Below, one piece after another: positions 54,181-63,542 of a stretch of DNA of 64,000 nucleotides. A model generated the notes under the pieces. It was not told where the DNA came from. It made no database searches and saw only the letters and a list, made by a program, of their open reading frames with translations. Numbering within the stretch: the stretch's first letter is position 1; each line of letters opens with the position of its first letter. Made by a program: the position numbers and the translations under genes. Origin of the DNA: Chromohalobacter sarecensis (GTDB lineage: Bacteria > Pseudomonadota > Gammaproteobacteria > Pseudomonadales > Halomonadaceae); NCBI RefSeq assembly GCF_023061135.1, contig NZ_JAKGAN010000001.1:434001-498000 (forward strand), in the 5' to 3' direction.

Positions 54181-55527
54181 TTACACGAACAGCCCGATGA
54201 TCAGCGCCATGACCAGACCCACCAGCCCGATCAGGGTCTCCATCACCGTCCAGCTTTTCAGGGTCTGCGCCTCGGTCAGGCCGAAGTAACGGTTGACCAG
54301 CCAGAAGCCGGAGTCGTTGACGTGACTGAGCACCGTGGCGCCGGAGGCGATGGCGATCACGATCAAGCCGAGTACCGGCCCTTCCAGGCCCAGTGTCGAG
54401 ATCAAGGGCGCCATCAGCCCGGCGGCGGTAATCATCGCCACAGTGGCGGAGCCTTGTACCACGCGAACGGCGGTGGAGATCAGGAAGGCGAGCAGAATCG
54501 GCGGCAGCGCGCTATCGGCCATCATCTGGCCCATGACATCGCCGACCCCGGAGTCGATCAGCATCTGCTTGAAGACGCCGCCAGCACCGGTGACGAGGAT
54601 GATGATGCCAGCGGGTTCGAGCGCCTTGGTGGCGACTTCCATGACATTCTCGCGGCTCATGCCACGGCGCGTGCCCAGGAACACGAACGACAGCAGTGTC
54701 GCCAGCGTCAGCGCCACGAAGGGATGACCCACGAACGCGAGGGCGGCGACGATTGGATTATCGTCGGGCAGCACTGCGCCGGAAACGGTGTTGAGCACGA
54801 TCAGCACCAGCGGCAGCAGAATGATGGCGAGGATCAGCTTGAAGCTCGGCAGGCCGGTGCTGTCGATCTCATCCTTGGGCAGCTCCATGTAATCGGGAAT
54901 GCCAACGTCGATATGCTTGGCGATATAGCGCCCGAAGATGGGACCCGCGATGATCATGGCCGGCAGGCCCGCCATCGCCCCGAAGAGGATGACATAGCCC
55001 AGGTCGGCGCCGATCAATTCCGCCACGGCAATCGGCCCCGGCGTCGGGGGAATGAACGAATGGGTAACTGCAAGCCCGGCGAGGAGCGGGATACCATAGT
55101 AGAGCAGGGAGCGCCCGGTGCGGCGCGTCAGGGCATAGACCAGCGGCACCAGAATGATGAAGGCGACATCCAGAAAGACCGGAATCGCCACCAGGAAGCC
55201 GGTGACCCCCATGGCCCATTGTGAGCGGTTTTCCCCGAAGCGATTGAGCAATGTGCTGGCTAGGCGGTCGACCCCGCCGGAGACTTCCAACATCTTGCCG
55301 AACATCGCACCAAGACCCACGACGGTGGCGACGAAACCGAGCGTTCCCCCCATGCCGTCCTGTACGGATTGAAGAATGGCATCGAGATCCATGCCCGTGG
55401 TGAGACCCACGATCAGACTGACGGTCAACAGCGCGACGAAGGCATGTAGGCGCAGACGCATGACCAGATACAACAGCAATATGATGCCGCCCAGCGCGGA
55501 GAGGAGCAGGGTGGTGGCGTTATCCAT
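54181..55527 (-). CDS. gntP: Gluconate:H+ symporter, GntP family
   Basis: A 448-residue permease with about 12 to 14 membrane segments. GntP family stretches: GTLGFVATVVGLGAMFGKMLEVSGGVDRLA, THSFIPPTPGPIAVAELIGADLGY and GSATVAMITAAGLMAP. The gluconate substrate is supported by gntK and gntR next to it. The ATG at 55527 follows AGAGGT at a somewhat long distance; upstream reading adds residues across the operator and is unlikely. It is divergent from gntK with the GntR operator between. Confidence 0.92.
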   Translation of the reverse strand: MDNATTLLLSALGGIILLLYLVMRLRLHAFVALLTVSLIVGLTTGMDLDAILQSVQDGMGGTLGFVATVVGLGAMFGKMLEVSGGVDRLASTLLNRFGENRSQWAMGVTGFLVAIPVFLDVAFIILVPLVYALTRRTGRSLLYYGIPLLAGLAVTHSFIPPTPGPIAVAELIGADLGYVILFGAMAGLPAMIIAGPIFGRYIAKHIDVGIPDYMELPKDEIDSTGLPSFKLILAIILLPLVLIVLNTVSGAVLPDDNPIVAALAFVGHPFVALTLATLLSFVFLGTRRGMSRENVMEVATKALEPAGIIILVTGAGGVFKQMLIDSGVGDVMGQMMADSALPPILLAFLISTAVRVVQGSATVAMITAAGLMAPLISTLGLEGPVLGLIVIAIASGATVLSHVNDSGFWLVNRYFGLTEAQTLKSWTVMETLIGLVGLVMALIIGLFV

Positions 55528-55616
55528 GTGAACGAAACCTCTATTGGAGGCGCGACCGGCAACGAGGGATGCGGCGATGGTCGCGTTGTGCCTTGGCGTC
55601 GGATTTAGGAAAATGC

Positions 55617-55632
55617 ATGTTACCGGTAACAT
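55617..55632. promoter_or_regulatory. GntR operator between gntP and gntK
   Basis: A perfect 16-base palindrome, ATGTTACCGGTAACAT, identical to the known GntR-type consensus. It lies 90 bases before gntP and 48 bases before gntK, so a single dimer can repress both. Confidence 0.9.
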
Positions 55633-55679
55633 TACATCCGCAACAATGCTCCGAAAGGCGAATAGAGAAACGAGGAAAA

Positions 55680-56225
55680 ATGAGTATGAACGAGGTGACG
55701 AGCAATACGCGGCGAATCATCGTCATGGGTGTATCGGGCTGCGGCAAGACGTCGGTCGGCGAGCGTCTGGCCGAGGCGCTCGACGGGCGTTTCATCGACG
55801 GCGACGACTATCATTCGGCGACTAGCGTGGCCAAGATGTCGCGTGGGGAACCGCTCAATGACGATGATCGTGCCGGGTGGTTGACGCGTTTGTCCGAGCT
55901 GTTACGGGAAGGGCGCGATCACCGGGAGACCGTGGTAATCGGCTGTTCGGCGCTCAAGCGCGAGTATCGCGATGTGTTACGCGGCGGTGATGACGCGCTG
56001 TGTTTCGTGCATCTGGCCGGTACGCGTGAGGTGCTGCTGGAGCGTCTGAAGGCGCGGCAGGATCATTTCTTCAAGGGCGAGTCCATGCTCGATAGTCAGT
56101 TGGCCACCCTCGAAGCGCCGGGAGAAGACGAAGCTGTTACCGTTAACATCGACGCCTCGCTGGACGATGTCGTTGCCCTCAGCGTGCAGGGTGTGTCGCG
56201 TCACGGCGCCCAACAGCCCGCTTGA
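55680..56225 (+). CDS. gntK: Gluconokinase
   Basis: A 181-residue P-loop kinase that makes 6-phosphogluconate for the Entner-Doudoroff and pentose phosphate routes. The Walker A is GVSGCGKT at about 17-24, followed by FIDGDDYHSATSVAKMSRGEPLNDDDRAGWL and CSALKREYRDVLRGG, the standard gluconokinase motifs. AGGA precedes ATG 55680; ATG 55686 is an alternative start. A second GntR-like site lies inside the last part of the gene. Confidence 0.95.
   Translation: MSMNEVTSNTRRIIVMGVSGCGKTSVGERLAEALDGRFIDGDDYHSATSVAKMSRGEPLNDDDRAGWLTRLSELLREGRDHRETVVIGCSALKREYRDVLRGGDDALCFVHLAGTREVLLERLKARQDHFFKGESMLDSQLATLEAPGEDEAVTVNIDASLDDVVALSVQGVSRHGAQQPA
56134..56149. promoter_or_regulatory. GntR-like site inside gntK
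   Basis: CTGTTACCGTTAACAT matches 14 of 16 positions of the perfect operator 517 bases upstream. It lies within the coding sequence near the end of gntK and could support DNA looping or act as a roadblock; chance is possible but unlikely at this match level. Confidence 0.5.
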
Positions 56226-56238
56226 GAGTGGCGTGGCC

Positions 56239-57246
56239 TCAGGTGCTTTGACGCAGGGCGATCTCGAAGCCCATGTCATGGCAGGAAGGATCGCACGGCG
56301 CCCCCTGCAAGCGCTCGACGAGAAGACGCGCGGCCTGTTCACCAATGGCACGACGTGGCGTGATCACGGTGGTCAGCGTTGGCCAGGTCGCGTCGGTGAT
56401 GTCGAGGCCGTTGAAGCCCGCGAGGGCCAACTGCCCGGGGACATCGAGACGCCGCCGCTGGCATTCGAACAAGGCGCCCGCCGCCAGGTCATCGTTACAA
56501 CAGAACACGGCATCCATGTCCGGCCAGCGTTCGAGCATGGCTGAAAGTAGTTCCCCGCCGAGTCGATAGGACGAGGGGCGCGGCGTCGTCTGGCAGCGCT
56601 GCGTCGAGAGCCCAGCTGCTTTCAATGCATCTTCCCAGCCGGCCAGCCGCTGCTGCACTCGGTAATCGAGCCGTGCACCGCAGAACCCGATGCGCCGATA
56701 GCCGGCAGCGATCAAGGCTTCCCCGATGGCACGACCGGCCGCGCGTTGATCGAGGCCGACGTTGATGTCGAGCGGGTTATCTGTCAGCTCCATGGTTTCC
56801 ACCACCGGCAGGCGCGCACGATTCAGCAGGCGATGAGCGTAGTCGGTGTGCCGGGTACTGGAGAGCACGAAGCCATCGACACCGTAGGCGAGGAAGGTGT
56901 CGATGAGCCGCTCCTCCTCGAGGATCGAGTACCCGGTGTGGCCCATGAGTACCTGATAGCCCGCCTCGCGCAGCCCTTCATCGACGCCTCGTTGGACCTC
57001 GGAGAACACCGAGTTGGAAATCGACGGGACCAGCAGGGCTACGCTCAGACTGCGCCCGCTGGAGAGCGCCCCGGCTTGGCGATTGGGGATGTAATTCAGA
57101 ACCTCGATGGCCTCTTCGATGCGCAGTCTCACCGTTTCGGAGACGCGCTGCGGCTCGCGCAGGCAACGCGAGACCGTGACTTTGCTGACGCCGACGCGTT
57201 CGGCGATATCCTGAAGCGTGACGCGACCCGATGAACGACGCGGCAT
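56239..57246 (-). CDS. gntR: LacI-family gluconate repressor GntR
   Basis: A 335-residue LacI/GalR regulator. The helix-turn-helix VTLQDIAERVGVSKVTVSRCL is near residues 10-30, followed by the hinge helix YIPNRQAGAL and a periplasmic-binding-type ligand domain (SVALLVPSISNSVF, VFCCNDDLAAGALF). The ATG at 57246 is preferred: the ATG at 57258 lies directly against the AAGGAG and leaves no spacing. It is convergent with gntK and has its own operator upstream, so it probably represses itself. Confidence 0.92.
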   Translation of the reverse strand: MPRRSSGRVTLQDIAERVGVSKVTVSRCLREPQRVSETVRLRIEEAIEVLNYIPNRQAGALSSGRSLSVALLVPSISNSVFSEVQRGVDEGLREAGYQVLMGHTGYSILEEERLIDTFLAYGVDGFVLSSTRHTDYAHRLLNRARLPVVETMELTDNPLDINVGLDQRAAGRAIGEALIAAGYRRIGFCGARLDYRVQQRLAGWEDALKAAGLSTQRCQTTPRPSSYRLGGELLSAMLERWPDMDAVFCCNDDLAAGALFECQRRRLDVPGQLALAGFNGLDITDATWPTLTTVITPRRAIGEQAARLLVERLQGAPCDPSCHDMGFEIALRQST

Positions 57247-57280
57247 GTGTGTCCCCATCTCCTTGTTATGTTATGCCGCA

Positions 57281-57296
57281 ATGTTAGCGGTAACGT
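57281..57296. promoter_or_regulatory. GntR-like operator upstream of gntR
   Basis: ATGTTAGCGGTAACGT matches the perfect operator at 14 of 16 positions. It is 35 bases before the gntR start and suggests autoregulation. Confidence 0.7.
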
Positions 57297-57354
57297 TTTC
57301 GGAGATTAGCATCATCGTCTGGACATGACTGTTGGGCCATGGTCGCAAGTGGGA

Positions 57355-58281
57355 TCAGAAAGATAGCAAGAGCAGGATCAGCGGTGGCGAGAGTAGCGAT
57401 AGCAGGAAGCCATTAACGATGGCGATGGGCACGCAGGCCACGCCGCCGTGCTGCTGAATGACGGGTAGGGTGAAGTCCATGGACGTGGCACCGCCATAGC
57501 CGATGGCCAGCGGGGCGGCGCGATGAATGACCAGCGGGATGAGCAGGAAGGCGAACAGTTCGCGTGCCAGATCGTTGAAGAAGGCCACCCCGCCGAGCAC
57601 GGGCCCGAGTTGGTCGCCGATGAGAATCCCGGAAAGTGAGTACCAGCCGAAACCGGCGGCCATGGCGAGGCCTTCGTTCCAGCGCAGATCGAGCAGCGGG
57701 GCGGCCAGCAGGCCACCCAACAGCGAGCTGAGCGCCACGCTGATGGCGATGACCAGGCCGTGGCGATTGAGCAGGATCTGCTTGAGCGGCATGCCCGAGT
57801 TGCGCAGTTGACAGCCGATCAGTGCCAGTAGCAGGTAGAGCGTCCATTCGGCGAGTGGCTCCGCCCAGGCGTGTACGACCCCGGAGCTCCAATGACTGGC
57901 TGCCACGCCGCATAGCGTTCCCAGGACCACCACACCGGCCAGCGAAAGCGAGCCCAGCAATGCCGCGCCGGTGCTGGTGGGGGCGTCGGGGAGGCGGGGA
58001 GACTGTCCGGCGCGCAGGCGGCTGCGACGTGACAGCCAGGCTAGCGCCAGCAGGTTGAGCGGGGTAATGATCGCGAACAAGGTCGCGGCTTGGCCGCTCA
58101 TCTGCGAGAGCTGGCCGAGCAGGTCCTCGAGCCCCGCCAAGCTGACACCCATCAGAAACAAAATGACGTAGACCGAGCCATTGACGCCGCGGTCGATCGT
58201 GGCAAGCACGCCGCTATGACGTACCGGCACCAGATAGCCTACGATCAAAGGCAGCAGTATCAACAAAAGTCCGGCCAGCAT
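57355..58281 (-). CDS. lysO: Lysine exporter LysO
   Basis: A 308-residue membrane protein with about eight helices, matching E. coli LysO (YbjE, DUF340, 299 residues) in order: GLLLILLPLIVGYLVPVR, LFLMGVSLAGLEDL, LALIGCQLRNSGMPLKQILLNRHG, AMAAGFGWYSLSGIL, FFNDLARELFAFLLIPL and GGATSMDFTLPVIQ. It exports lysine and the toxic analogue thialysine. AGGAG lies 6 bases before the ATG. In enterics it is repressed by ArgR; no ARG box is evident here. Confidence 0.93.
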   Translation of the reverse strand: MLAGLLLILLPLIVGYLVPVRHSGVLATIDRGVNGSVYVILFLMGVSLAGLEDLLGQLSQMSGQAATLFAIITPLNLLALAWLSRRSRLRAGQSPRLPDAPTSTGAALLGSLSLAGVVVLGTLCGVAASHWSSGVVHAWAEPLAEWTLYLLLALIGCQLRNSGMPLKQILLNRHGLVIAISVALSSLLGGLLAAPLLDLRWNEGLAMAAGFGWYSLSGILIGDQLGPVLGGVAFFNDLARELFAFLLIPLVIHRAAPLAIGYGGATSMDFTLPVIQQHGGVACVPIAIVNGFLLSLLSPPLILLLLSF

Positions 58282-58522
58282 GCCCGCTCCTGGGAGTGTA
58301 AGTCGCTTTGGAAGCGGTCACTCTATGTGAGTCGAGTGGAGCGCGCAAAAGCTTTTGCTTATAGGGAGTTAGCAGCTTTCATCGGCTTGGGCAAGCACTG
58401 CATAAATGTCTGCACAGACGAATCGCTGCGTTACGCGGTGCTCGAAGGCTCACCTAACCACATGTTATGTCTCGCCTTCTGTGCTCCGGGCGCCTTGCGC
58501 TTCATTCTGCTCGACGATTTAT
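58282..58522. other. Spacer of unusual composition upstream of lysO
   Basis: No gene is supported. It carries a perfect 14-base palindrome, GCAAAAGCTTTTGC (58345-58358), then about 170 bases that stay open in one plus-strand frame without a start or binding site. The A+T content is higher than in the genes around it. It holds the lysO promoter on the minus strand. It may be a remnant or a dispersed intergenic element. Confidence 0.5.
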
Positions 58523-59200
58523 TCAGCGCTTCCTTAGCTCGGTCAACGCCATGCGACTCGTCAACTCGCCGTCACGATAGTATTCCACGCTGATCAGCAA
58601 GCCGGGCGTGGTCGATGAAAAAGCTAGGCGCAGGCGGCGGTCGGGCTTTTCCGGATTCCACCCATCGACCCAGCGCGCCTCGAACTCGCCGGCCGGGACC
58701 TTGAGCGTTTGCGGTGCCGCGACGCGATATGCGAAATGCTCGGTACGTCCTTTGTGATCAGCATACGTCAGTTCGCATGGCGTGGATTCGCTACCCTGAC
58801 AGGGGGCGTCGTCCAGCTCGCGAGATAATTGGAACAAGGCGCTCTGGCGATCGGGCAACTTGGCGAGATCGCTTGCCGACAGGTGGTAACGCTCCCCGAT
58901 GCCGAATAGCGAATAGCCACTGGCGTAATGCCAGGCCTGCAGGTCGTCGCCGTCGAGGCGGAACTTGCCACGCTCGTAACCCTCGGCGGTGAGGATGCTG
59001 GCGCGCATCTCGCTTTGCCAGTCGTTCCCCGAAAGATGACTGAGACGATGATGGACGTCGGCATCCGGCCAGCCGTCGAGGCGCAGGTGGTAGGTAGCAT
59101 CGAAGGGCTGGGGAGCGGCGGCATGCGCACCGGCGATAACCCCGAGACTGGCCCAGCAGGCGACGAGAGCCAGGGCGGCGAAGCGGTGCAGTCCATGCAT
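58523..59200 (-). CDS. Exported DUF3108-like protein
   Basis: A 225-residue protein with a signal peptide (MHGLHRFAALALVACWASL, cleavage near AHAAA, about residue 28) and a beta-rich mature part (FDATYHLRLDGWPDADVHHRL, LFGIGERYHLSASDLAKLPD, VPAGEFEARWVDGWNPEKPDRRLRLAFS). The pattern resembles DUF3108 periplasmic proteins of unknown role, often found near purN or purM; here it stands alone. GGAGA is 7 bases before the ATG at 59200. Two cysteines could form a disulfide. Confidence 0.75.
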   Translation of the reverse strand: MHGLHRFAALALVACWASLGVIAGAHAAAPQPFDATYHLRLDGWPDADVHHRLSHLSGNDWQSEMRASILTAEGYERGKFRLDGDDLQAWHYASGYSLFGIGERYHLSASDLAKLPDRQSALFQLSRELDDAPCQGSESTPCELTYADHKGRTEHFAYRVAAPQTLKVPAGEFEARWVDGWNPEKPDRRLRLAFSSTTPGLLISVEYYRDGELTSRMALTELRKR

Positions 59201-59321
59201 CTTGGGTCTCCATCGAGTGTGGGCGCGTGGCGCCATTTCCATGTGCGAGGCAGCCTAGTAGGCACTACGCTGAAAGGGTAAAAGCCAATCTGTTTTCCAC
59301 CTTCGCGCAGGAGCTCAACGC

Positions 59322-59879
59322 ATGGCCAGAATACTCGTGATTGCCGGTGATTTCGTCGAGGACTACGAGATCATGGTGCCCTTTCAGGCACTCCAGGCGA
59401 TGGGACATGACGTCGACGCGGTCTGCCCGGACAAGAAAAAGGGTGACAGCATCAAGACGGCCATTCACGATTTTGAGGGCGATCAGACCTATTCCGAGAA
59501 GCCCGGCCACCACTTCATCGTCAATGCCAGCTTCGCCGAGATCGAGGCATCAAGCTACGATGCGCTGGTGGTACCGGGCGGGCGTGCCCCGGAGTATCTG
59601 CGCCTCGATGAGCGCGTGCTGGCCATCGTGCGGCACTTCATGGAGACCGACAAGCCCGTTGCCTCGATCTGCCACGGGGCCCAGTTGCTTGCCGCTGCGA
59701 TGTCGCTTGCCGGGCGGCGTGTTTCGGCGTATCCCGCCTGCGCGCCGGAGGTGCGCCTGGCAGGCGGCGAATTCGTCGATCTCGCGGCGGATCAGGCGGT
59801 GACCTGTGGTCGCTTGGTCAGCGCCCCGGCCTGGCCAGCGCATCCTGAATGGCTCAAGCAATTCAACGCCTTGCTGTGA
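59322..59879 (+). CDS. DJ-1/PfpI family protein
   Basis: A 185-residue DJ-1/PfpI fold protein. The nucleophile is Cys117 in SICHGAQLL, an acid is Glu14 or Glu16 (FVEDYE), and the PGGRAPEYL loop near 86 is conserved. Members include deglycase or chaperone-like and protease-like enzymes; which applies cannot be told from sequence. It is preceded by a short spacer and followed by the fructokinase on the other strand. Confidence 0.88.
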   Translation: MARILVIAGDFVEDYEIMVPFQALQAMGHDVDAVCPDKKKGDSIKTAIHDFEGDQTYSEKPGHHFIVNASFAEIEASSYDALVVPGGRAPEYLRLDERVLAIVRHFMETDKPVASICHGAQLLAAAMSLAGRRVSAYPACAPEVRLAGGEFVDLAADQAVTCGRLVSAPAWPAHPEWLKQFNALL

Positions 59880-59932
59880 GCTTCAGTGAGACGACAAGCA
59901 TGACGAGCGCTCCTGGGGGCGCTCGCTGTATT

Positions 59933-60904
59933 TCAGCGCATGGCGTCGAGGTCGTCGCGGGTGGGCAGTGCCGTATAGGCGCCGGGGCGCGTCACGGCGA
60001 AAGCCCCGCAGCGACAGGCACGCTGGGTGGCGTCTCGCAAGCGGGCCTCGTCCTGGCACCAGTCGCCGAGTGTGGCAGCGGTGACATCGGCCTCGGCCAG
60101 TTGTGCGAGCAGGCCGCCTACGAAGGCATCCCCCCCAGCGGTAGTGTCCACGGCCGTCACCTCGGGCGGTGTGACGTGAATGACCTTGCCAAGCCGATGC
60201 ACGACGACCGGGGCTGGCCCGTCGGTGATCACGATCAGGCGCACACCAGCGGCCAGGCGCCATTGCAGCCAGGTATCGGCGTCATGATCGCCACGCAGTA
60301 GGTCTAACTCCTCGCGGGATAGCTTGAGTAGATGCGCGTGGTCGAGCAGGGCGGTGACACGGCCGATATCGACGCGAGTATCGGGCCACAGGTTCGGGCG
60401 CAGGTTGGCATCTACGCTGATCAAGGCCTCGCCGCGCCGAGCGATATCGGCGATGCTCAGCGTGGTCTCGGCGATGGCGTCATCGGTGAGGCTGTTGCTG
60501 CACAGGTGCAGGATCGTCGGCTCGGCGAAGATGCCTGCAGGCAAATGCTCGAGACGGTAAAGCAGATCCGCCGCGGGCGGGCGATAGAAGTCGAAACGCC
60601 GCTCGCCCTGGGCATCGCGCGAGACGAATGCCAGAGCGGTACGCGCCTCGCGCGTGCGGCGAATGTCCTCGACCGATACACCGTGACGCGCGAGTTCCTC
60701 GACGAGAAAATCGCCGAAGCGGTCCTCGCCGAGCATACCCAGGAAACGACTCGACATCCCCAGGCGGGCGCAGGCCACGGCGACATTGGCCGGGGCGCCG
60801 CCCGCGTAGGGCGTAAAGGTTTCGGGCGTGGTGGTGTCGGCGCCATCCAAACGATTCGAGAGCATGTCGACGAGGGCTTCGCCGAAGGCAATCAGTGGTG
60901 TCAT
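59933..60904 (-). CDS. PfkB-family sugar kinase, probably fructokinase
   Basis: A 323-residue ribokinase-fold kinase. GEALVDMLS at the start and the substrate motif GGAPANVAVACARLG indicate fructokinases. The ATP motif near the end is DTTAGGDAFVGG, with the catalytic Asp; the usual form is DTTGAGDAF, so the first Gly/Ala pair is swapped. The start overlaps the pgi stop by 4 bases. Fructose-6-phosphate formed here is the direct substrate of Pgi, which supports the assignment. Confidence 0.85.
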   Translation of the reverse strand: MTPLIAFGEALVDMLSNRLDGADTTTPETFTPYAGGAPANVAVACARLGMSSRFLGMLGEDRFGDFLVEELARHGVSVEDIRRTREARTALAFVSRDAQGERRFDFYRPPAADLLYRLEHLPAGIFAEPTILHLCSNSLTDDAIAETTLSIADIARRGEALISVDANLRPNLWPDTRVDIGRVTALLDHAHLLKLSREELDLLRGDHDADTWLQWRLAAGVRLIVITDGPAPVVVHRLGKVIHVTPPEVTAVDTTAGGDAFVGGLLAQLAEADVTAATLGDWCQDEARLRDATQRACRCGAFAVTRPGAYTALPTRDDLDAMR

Positions 60905-62547
60905 GACGCACCCCCTTGGGTTTTTTTGCCACGCGCTTTTGTCTTGTTCTGGGGGGTCGCGGTCGGGAAGTGCTCACGCACCAGCGACAGCAAGCCTTGG
61001 GTCGAGGCATCGAAATCTGCTGCATTGGTGTCGATGCGCTCGCTGATCTCGCCGGCAATGCGCTTGCCGAGTTGCACGCCCCATTGGTCGAAGGAGTTGA
61101 TGTTCCAGATTACGCCCTGAACGAAGACTTTGTGTTCGTACAGCGCGATCAGCGCGCCCAAATTCTTGGGCGTCAACTCATCGAGCAACAGGGTGCTCGA
61201 GGGGCGATTGCCGGGGCAACTGTAGGGATCGAGCTGGCTATCGTCCTGGCTTCCTTCCATGAAGGCATTGGCCTGCGCCAGCATATTGGTGAGCAAGGCG
61301 AAGTGATGATCCTCGAACTCCGGCTCGGGCTTGAGTGAGGCGATGAAGTCGATGGGTACGTAGCGCGTGCCCTGGTGCAGCAATTGAAAGAACGCGTGCT
61401 GTCCGTTGGAGCCGGTTTGCCCCCAGACGATGGGGCCGGTCTTGTAATTCACCGGCTGGCCGAAGATATCCACCGACTTGCCGTTGGACTCCATGTCGAG
61501 CTGCTGTAGAAACGAGGGTAGCTGATGCAGCGCCTGGTCGTAGGGCACGATGGCTTGCGTTTCGGCGCCAGTGAAATTGATGTACCAGATACCGATCAAC
61601 GCCATGAGCACCGGCATGTTCTCGGCGAACGGTGCCTCGATGAAGTGTTGGTCCATCTCATGGGCACCCTCGAGGAGTTCCATGAACCCTTCGAAGCCGA
61701 TGGACAGTGCGATGGGCAGCCCGATCGACGACCACATCGAGTACCGCCCGCCGACCCAGGCCCAGAATTCGAAGACGTTCTCCTCGCGAATGCCGAATTC
61801 CATTGCCGCCTTGCGGTTGGTCGAAGCGGCGATGAAATGCGCGCCGACGTCGGCGTCTTCACCGGCATGGTCGAGGAACCAGCGGCGTGCGGTCTTGGCG
61901 TTGAGCAGCGTCTCCTGGGTAGAGAAAGTCTTGGTCGAGACGATGAACAGCGTGGTTGCCGGGTCGAGTGCTCTCAGTACCTTCTGAATGTGCGCGCCGT
62001 CGACATTGGAAACGAAGTGGAAGTTGAGCTCGTTGTGGCGGTACTTGAGCAACGCGCGGCAAGCCATGTTGGGCCCTAGGTCCGAGCCGCCGATGCCGAT
62101 ATTGACCACGTCCTTGATGCGCTTGCCGCTGTAGCCCTTCCAATCGCCGCTGCGTACTTCTTCGGAGAAGCGCTTGATCTGTTCGCGCGTGCTCTGAATC
62201 TCGGGCATGACGTCCTTGCCGTCGGCATAGACCGGCTCTTCACCGAGGTGGCGCAAGGCGGTGTGCAGGACCGGGCGGTCTTCGGTGACATTGATGATGT
62301 CGCCGGAAAACATCTGCGCACGACGCTGCACCAGTGCCGAGTGGTCGGCGAGCTCGATCAACTTGGCGAGCACGGCATCGGAGATGTGATGCTTGGAGTA
62401 ATCCAGGAACAGGCCACCGACTCGTAGGCTCATCTTGTCGAAGCGCTTGGGGTCGGCGACGAAGTAGTCGCTGATGCGGTCGTTGGCGGTCTCGCGATTG
62501 AGACGTTCGAGAGCGCGCCAGGTGACGCTGCGCGTGAGTTGGAACAT
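60901..62547 (-). CDS. pgi: Glucose-6-phosphate isomerase
   Basis: A 548-residue Pgi of normal length. Signatures: NIGIGGSDLGPNMACRALL for phosphate binding, STKTFSTQETLLNAKTARRW, WVGGRYSMWSSIGLPIAL and a His/Lys catalytic set toward the C-terminus (FDQWGVQLGKRIA). The ATG at 62547 has AAGAAGGA 8 bases upstream; the ATG at 62565 has none. It ends in a lysine-rich tail. Co-transcribed with the fructokinase. Confidence 0.96.
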   Translation of the reverse strand: MFQLTRSVTWRALERLNRETANDRISDYFVADPKRFDKMSLRVGGLFLDYSKHHISDAVLAKLIELADHSALVQRRAQMFSGDIINVTEDRPVLHTALRHLGEEPVYADGKDVMPEIQSTREQIKRFSEEVRSGDWKGYSGKRIKDVVNIGIGGSDLGPNMACRALLKYRHNELNFHFVSNVDGAHIQKVLRALDPATTLFIVSTKTFSTQETLLNAKTARRWFLDHAGEDADVGAHFIAASTNRKAAMEFGIREENVFEFWAWVGGRYSMWSSIGLPIALSIGFEGFMELLEGAHEMDQHFIEAPFAENMPVLMALIGIWYINFTGAETQAIVPYDQALHQLPSFLQQLDMESNGKSVDIFGQPVNYKTGPIVWGQTGSNGQHAFFQLLHQGTRYVPIDFIASLKPEPEFEDHHFALLTNMLAQANAFMEGSQDDSQLDPYSCPGNRPSSTLLLDELTPKNLGALIALYEHKVFVQGVIWNINSFDQWGVQLGKRIAGEISERIDTNAADFDASTQGLLSLVREHFPTATPQNKTKARGKKTQGGAS

Positions 62548-62666
62548 GGCGTCATCCTTCTTCATGAATCGGGCAACATGACCACGCGGGTCGGATCGAT
62601 GAATCGTGTCAGCTTACCCTTGGCTCGACAATGGGCCTTCGACGAAAGCCGCATGCGAGTCACTGT

Positions 62667-63542
62667 TTAGGCCACACGGTGACTGCGTGCCTCTTCCAGC
62701 AGTGCGAACCAGGTGGCACGGTCCAGCATCAGGTTACTGTCGCGGTGCAATGCTTGGATGCGGCTGTCCTTGAGGGTGCCGATGACGGGGGCGGGATGCC
62801 CCGGCAGGCGTCGTAGCCAGGCCAGTGCCAATCCGGCGGTACTCGAATCGAAGGCGTTGGCGAAGCTTTCCAGTGCACTCCCCAGGACATCCTCGAAGAC
62901 CAGCCCGCCCCCCAGCGGCGACCAGGCCATGGGCGCGAGGTCGTCGGCGATCACGGCATCATAGAACCCATCGAAAAGTACTTCCGGACGTGCCAGTGAC
63001 AATTCGAACTGATGCGCCCCGAGTGGGTGGCGCATGGCGGCCTGCAGGCGACGCCACTGCTCAGGCAGGAAGTTGGAAACACCCACTGCGCCGATCTTGC
63101 CGGCGTCGATGGCGGCATCCAGCGCGGCTGCAGTGGCATGGGCATCGAGCAGCGGGTCGGGACGGTGCAGCAGGAAATGCTCGAGGCGCTCGACGCCCAG
63201 TTGCTCCAGCGAAGCGTCGATCTGCGTGTTCAGGTACTCGGGAGAGGTATCGTAATGCTTGACGCCGAAACGCGATGTATCGCGAGCGGGCAGCACGATA
63301 TCGGTCTTGGTGATTACCTTGACGCGGGCCTTGAGCGACGGACGCCGTGCCAAGGCTTCGCCGAACAGGCGTTCACACTCGCGATTGCCGTAGATATCAG
63401 CGTGATCGAACCAATCGAGCCCTTCATCGAGGCGCGTCTCGATCCAGTCGGCCAGGCGCGTGGCGTCGGCCAGCTCGGGGCGCTCGTGGAGGCGCATCAT
63501 ACCCAGTACAAAAGGAACGTCGAACGTCAGCTCATCGCTCAT
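62667..63542 (-). CDS. Aldo/keto reductase (YdhF-like)
   Basis: A 291-residue NADPH-dependent TIM-barrel oxidoreductase. The catalytic tetrad is visible: Asp and Tyr in WFDHADIYGNRECE, Lys in VITKTDI and His in FLLHRPDPL. NADPH-binding PMAWSPLGGG and PVIGTLKDSRIQAL are present. The style is that of E. coli YdhF. Substrate unknown. It overlaps the upstream mutarotase gene by 4 bases. Confidence 0.9.
   Translation of the reverse strand: MSDELTFDVPFVLGMMRLHERPELADATRLADWIETRLDEGLDWFDHADIYGNRECERLFGEALARRPSLKARVKVITKTDIVLPARDTSRFGVKHYDTSPEYLNTQIDASLEQLGVERLEHFLLHRPDPLLDAHATAAALDAAIDAGKIGAVGVSNFLPEQWRRLQAAMRHPLGAHQFELSLARPEVLFDGFYDAVIADDLAPMAWSPLGGGLVFEDVLGSALESFANAFDSSTAGLALAWLRRLPGHPAPVIGTLKDSRIQALHRDSNLMLDRATWFALLEEARSHRVA

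Noticed and set aside
54172-55224. Open frame of 350 codons opposite gntP
   Set aside because: Its low-complexity, His/Gln/Gly-rich product is typical of antisense reading of a membrane-protein gene.
58090-58593. Plus-strand frame crossing the lysO start and the spacer
   Set aside because: It begins inside lysO antisense and has no start signal; treated as part of an unusual spacer instead of a gene.
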